Assembly (NCBI RefSeq): GCF_019052805.1
Contig: NZ_JAHQRJ010000001.1
Coordinates: 1,426,001-1,490,000 of the forward strand
Reading direction: 5' to 3'
DNA: 64,000 nt
Origin: Noviherbaspirillum sp. L7-7A
GTDB taxonomy: Bacteria > Pseudomonadota > Gammaproteobacteria > Burkholderiales > Burkholderiaceae_D
Shown here in pieces: positions 62,834 through 64,000 of the stretch. The notes below the pieces were generated by a model. The model searched no databases. It was not told the origin of the DNA and saw nothing but the letters and a program-made list of their open reading frames with translations. Numbering within the stretch: position 1 is the stretch's first letter; the number at the start of each line of letters is the position of its first letter. Both the position numbers and the translations under genes were made by a program.

Positions 62834-64000
62834 TCAGGCTTCCTGGGTAGCGCCAGCCAGCAGGAAGGACAGCCCAACCACCAGCACCAGTTCGCCTTCA
62901 GCGGAGCGGGCAGTGCCGGTAATGCCTGGCACTGACAAGGCTGTCAGCGGCTTGATCACCAGGTCGGCGGTGCCATCGACTGCGCCAACCGACAGCACGT
63001 AAGGGCTGGGTGCGGCGACCACGATACCAACCCGCTCCTCGGCAGGCTCGTACCCCAGGGACGCAGCCAGCGACCGCACCGGCAACGTCTGGCCCTGGTC
63101 GCGCAGCACCGGCGCGCCGCCTACATGCATGAATTGCTCGGGCAGTTCCACGACCCGTTCGACCAGTGCCAGCGGCATGCCCAGCGCAGCGCCGGCGGCT
63201 GTCACCAGCATGGTCGGGACGATCGACAACTCGATCGGCAGCCGGATCGAGAAGCGGGTGCCGCTACCCAGTTCCGAATCGATGCTGATTGCGCCGCGGT
63301 GCTTTTCCACCGCCGTCTTGACCACGTCCATGCCCACGCCGCGCCCGGAAACGCTGGAGGCGACTTCCTTGGTCGAGAAGCCCGGCAGGAACACCAGCTG
63401 GTAGGCTTCGCTGGCGGAAAGGCTGGCCGATTCGGCGATCAGGCCATTGGCGATCGCCTTGGCGCGCAGGCGCTGCGGATCCATGCCGCGGCCATCGTCG
63501 GAAATAACGATCATCACGCTGTTGGCTTCCTGCCAGGCCTTGAGCAGAATGCGGGCACGCGGCGGCTTGCCGGCGGCGATGCGGTCTTCATGGCTTTCGA
63601 TGCCATGGTCCAGCGAATTGCGCAACATGTGGACCAGCGGGTCGTACAGGCTGTCGACCACCACGCGGTCTACCTCGGTATCGGCGCCTTCGATCACCAG
63701 TTCGACTTCCTTGCCCAGATCGCGCGCCAGTTCGCGCACCAGGCGCGGGAATTTCTGGAACAGGCGGCCGACCGGCTGCATCCTTGTGGCCAGGGTGGCG
63801 CGCTGCAGCTCGGTGGCATAACGCGATGCACGGCCCAGGGTTTCGGCGAGCGTCGACATCAGCGTGGCGGCCTGGCCGTCGAACTTGAACTGCTGCAGTT
63901 TTTCCAGCAATACACTGGCCTGGTTGGCCGCCTGCACCGATTCGCCCGCCACTTCCAGCAGCGCATCGAGCTTGACTGCATCGACCCGGATGCTGTCCTC
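62834..64000 (-). CDS. CheA-like histidine kinase, C-terminal part (5' end outside window)
   Basis: The frame is open to the window edge; 389 codons are visible. From the window edge inward come a dimerisation region (VDAVKLDALLEVAGESVQ; LATRMQPVGRLFQKFPRLVRELARDLGKEVEL), the ATP-binding domain (LRNSLDHGIESHE, SDDGRGMD, SGRGVGMDVVKTAVEKH) and a C-terminal CheW-like domain ending LLAGATQEA. This is distinct from the CheA at 33856-35865. No receiver follows; instead a separate HPt gene does. It probably belongs to a second chemosensory-like system whose other genes lie beyond the window. Confidence 0.9.
   Translation of the reverse strand, partial: EDSIRVDAVKLDALLEVAGESVQAANQASVLLEKLQQFKFDGQAATLMSTLAETLGRASRYATELQRATLATRMQPVGRLFQKFPRLVRELARDLGKEVELVIEGADTEVDRVVVDSLYDPLVHMLRNSLDHGIESHEDRIAAGKPPRARILLKAWQEANSVMIVISDDGRGMDPQRLRAKAIANGLIAESASLSASEAYQLVFLPGFSTKEVASSVSGRGVGMDVVKTAVEKHRGAISIDSELGSGTRFSIRLPIELSIVPTMLVTAAGAALGMPLALVERVVELPEQFMHVGGAPVLRDQGQTLPVRSLAASLGYEPAEERVGIVVAAPSPYVLSVGAVDGTADLVIKPLTALSVPGITGTARSAEGELVLVVGLSFLLAGATQEA

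Overview
The window is high-GC chromosomal DNA from a betaproteobacterium, most likely a member of the Burkholderiales and probably of the Oxalobacteraceae. This is inferred from gene content: orphan TctC/Bug solute-binding proteins, intracellular PHA depolymerase, a PEP-CTERM protein, the flhDC-motAB-cheY-cheA order, lptFG-pepA, and GTAGGGCG-type extragenic hairpins. No ribosomal RNA is present, so genus cannot be fixed.

Layout. 0-6 kb: the 3' end of a PEP-CTERM protein, a short-chain dehydrogenase, a MYG1-family protein, a small lipoprotein, and a DUF2946 protein next to a TonB-dependent receptor. 5.5-13 kb: a LysE-type exporter, then a minus-strand catabolic cluster (RraA-like aldolase, FMN hydroxyacid oxidase, 2-hydroxyacid dehydrogenase, TctC binding protein, FAD-linked dehydrogenase) with a divergent LysR regulator and a palindromic operator. 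13-22.8 kb: housekeeping genes (tRNA-Ser, aspartokinase, tilS, accA, an AlkA-like glycosylase, cysS, two cyclophilins, lpxH) and a second LysR gene. 22.9-26.8 kb: a TRAP transporter (dctP, dctQ, dctM) whose large permease carries an unusual Pro/Ala/Gly-rich insertion.

27.2-32.5 kb: a cold-shock gene, then a visibly A+T-rich accessory island with three OmpR-type winged-helix regulators. Two are close paralogues with degenerate receiver domains, and no kinase is present. A short-chain dehydrogenase and the eroded remains of an IS3-type orfA close the island. 32.5-47.8 kb: a sulfate-binding protein, then the flagellar/chemotaxis block (flhD, flhC, a membrane-anchored methyltransferase, motA, motB, a CheZ-like helical protein, cheY, cheA), extragenic hairpins, and a tightly coupled CheR / REC-less CheB / two-kinase signalling operon. 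47.9-50.3 kb: a large imperfect palindromic repeat with hexanucleotide arms, split by an intact single-ORF IS66-family element with an 8-bp target duplication.

50.4-60.1 kb: housekeeping again: a CbiX-like chelatase with lptG and lptF, then pepA, xthA, a flavin-binding stress protein, a dienelactone hydrolase, a 57-codon-class small gene, a DUF883 protein, phaZ and a GST. 60.1-62.2 kb: the most unusual locus, a cytoplasmic amidohydrolase with a disordered Ser/Pro-rich N-terminus. A gene for a CesT-like type III secretion chaperone lies upstream of it, and a (TGGGGCTA)n octanucleotide array sits between the two. This reads as a candidate effector-chaperone pair. The window ends with a stand-alone HPt protein and the 3' part of a CheA-like kinase.

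All coordinates and motif statements come from reading the sequence. Family assignments rest on recognised motifs, not database searches.
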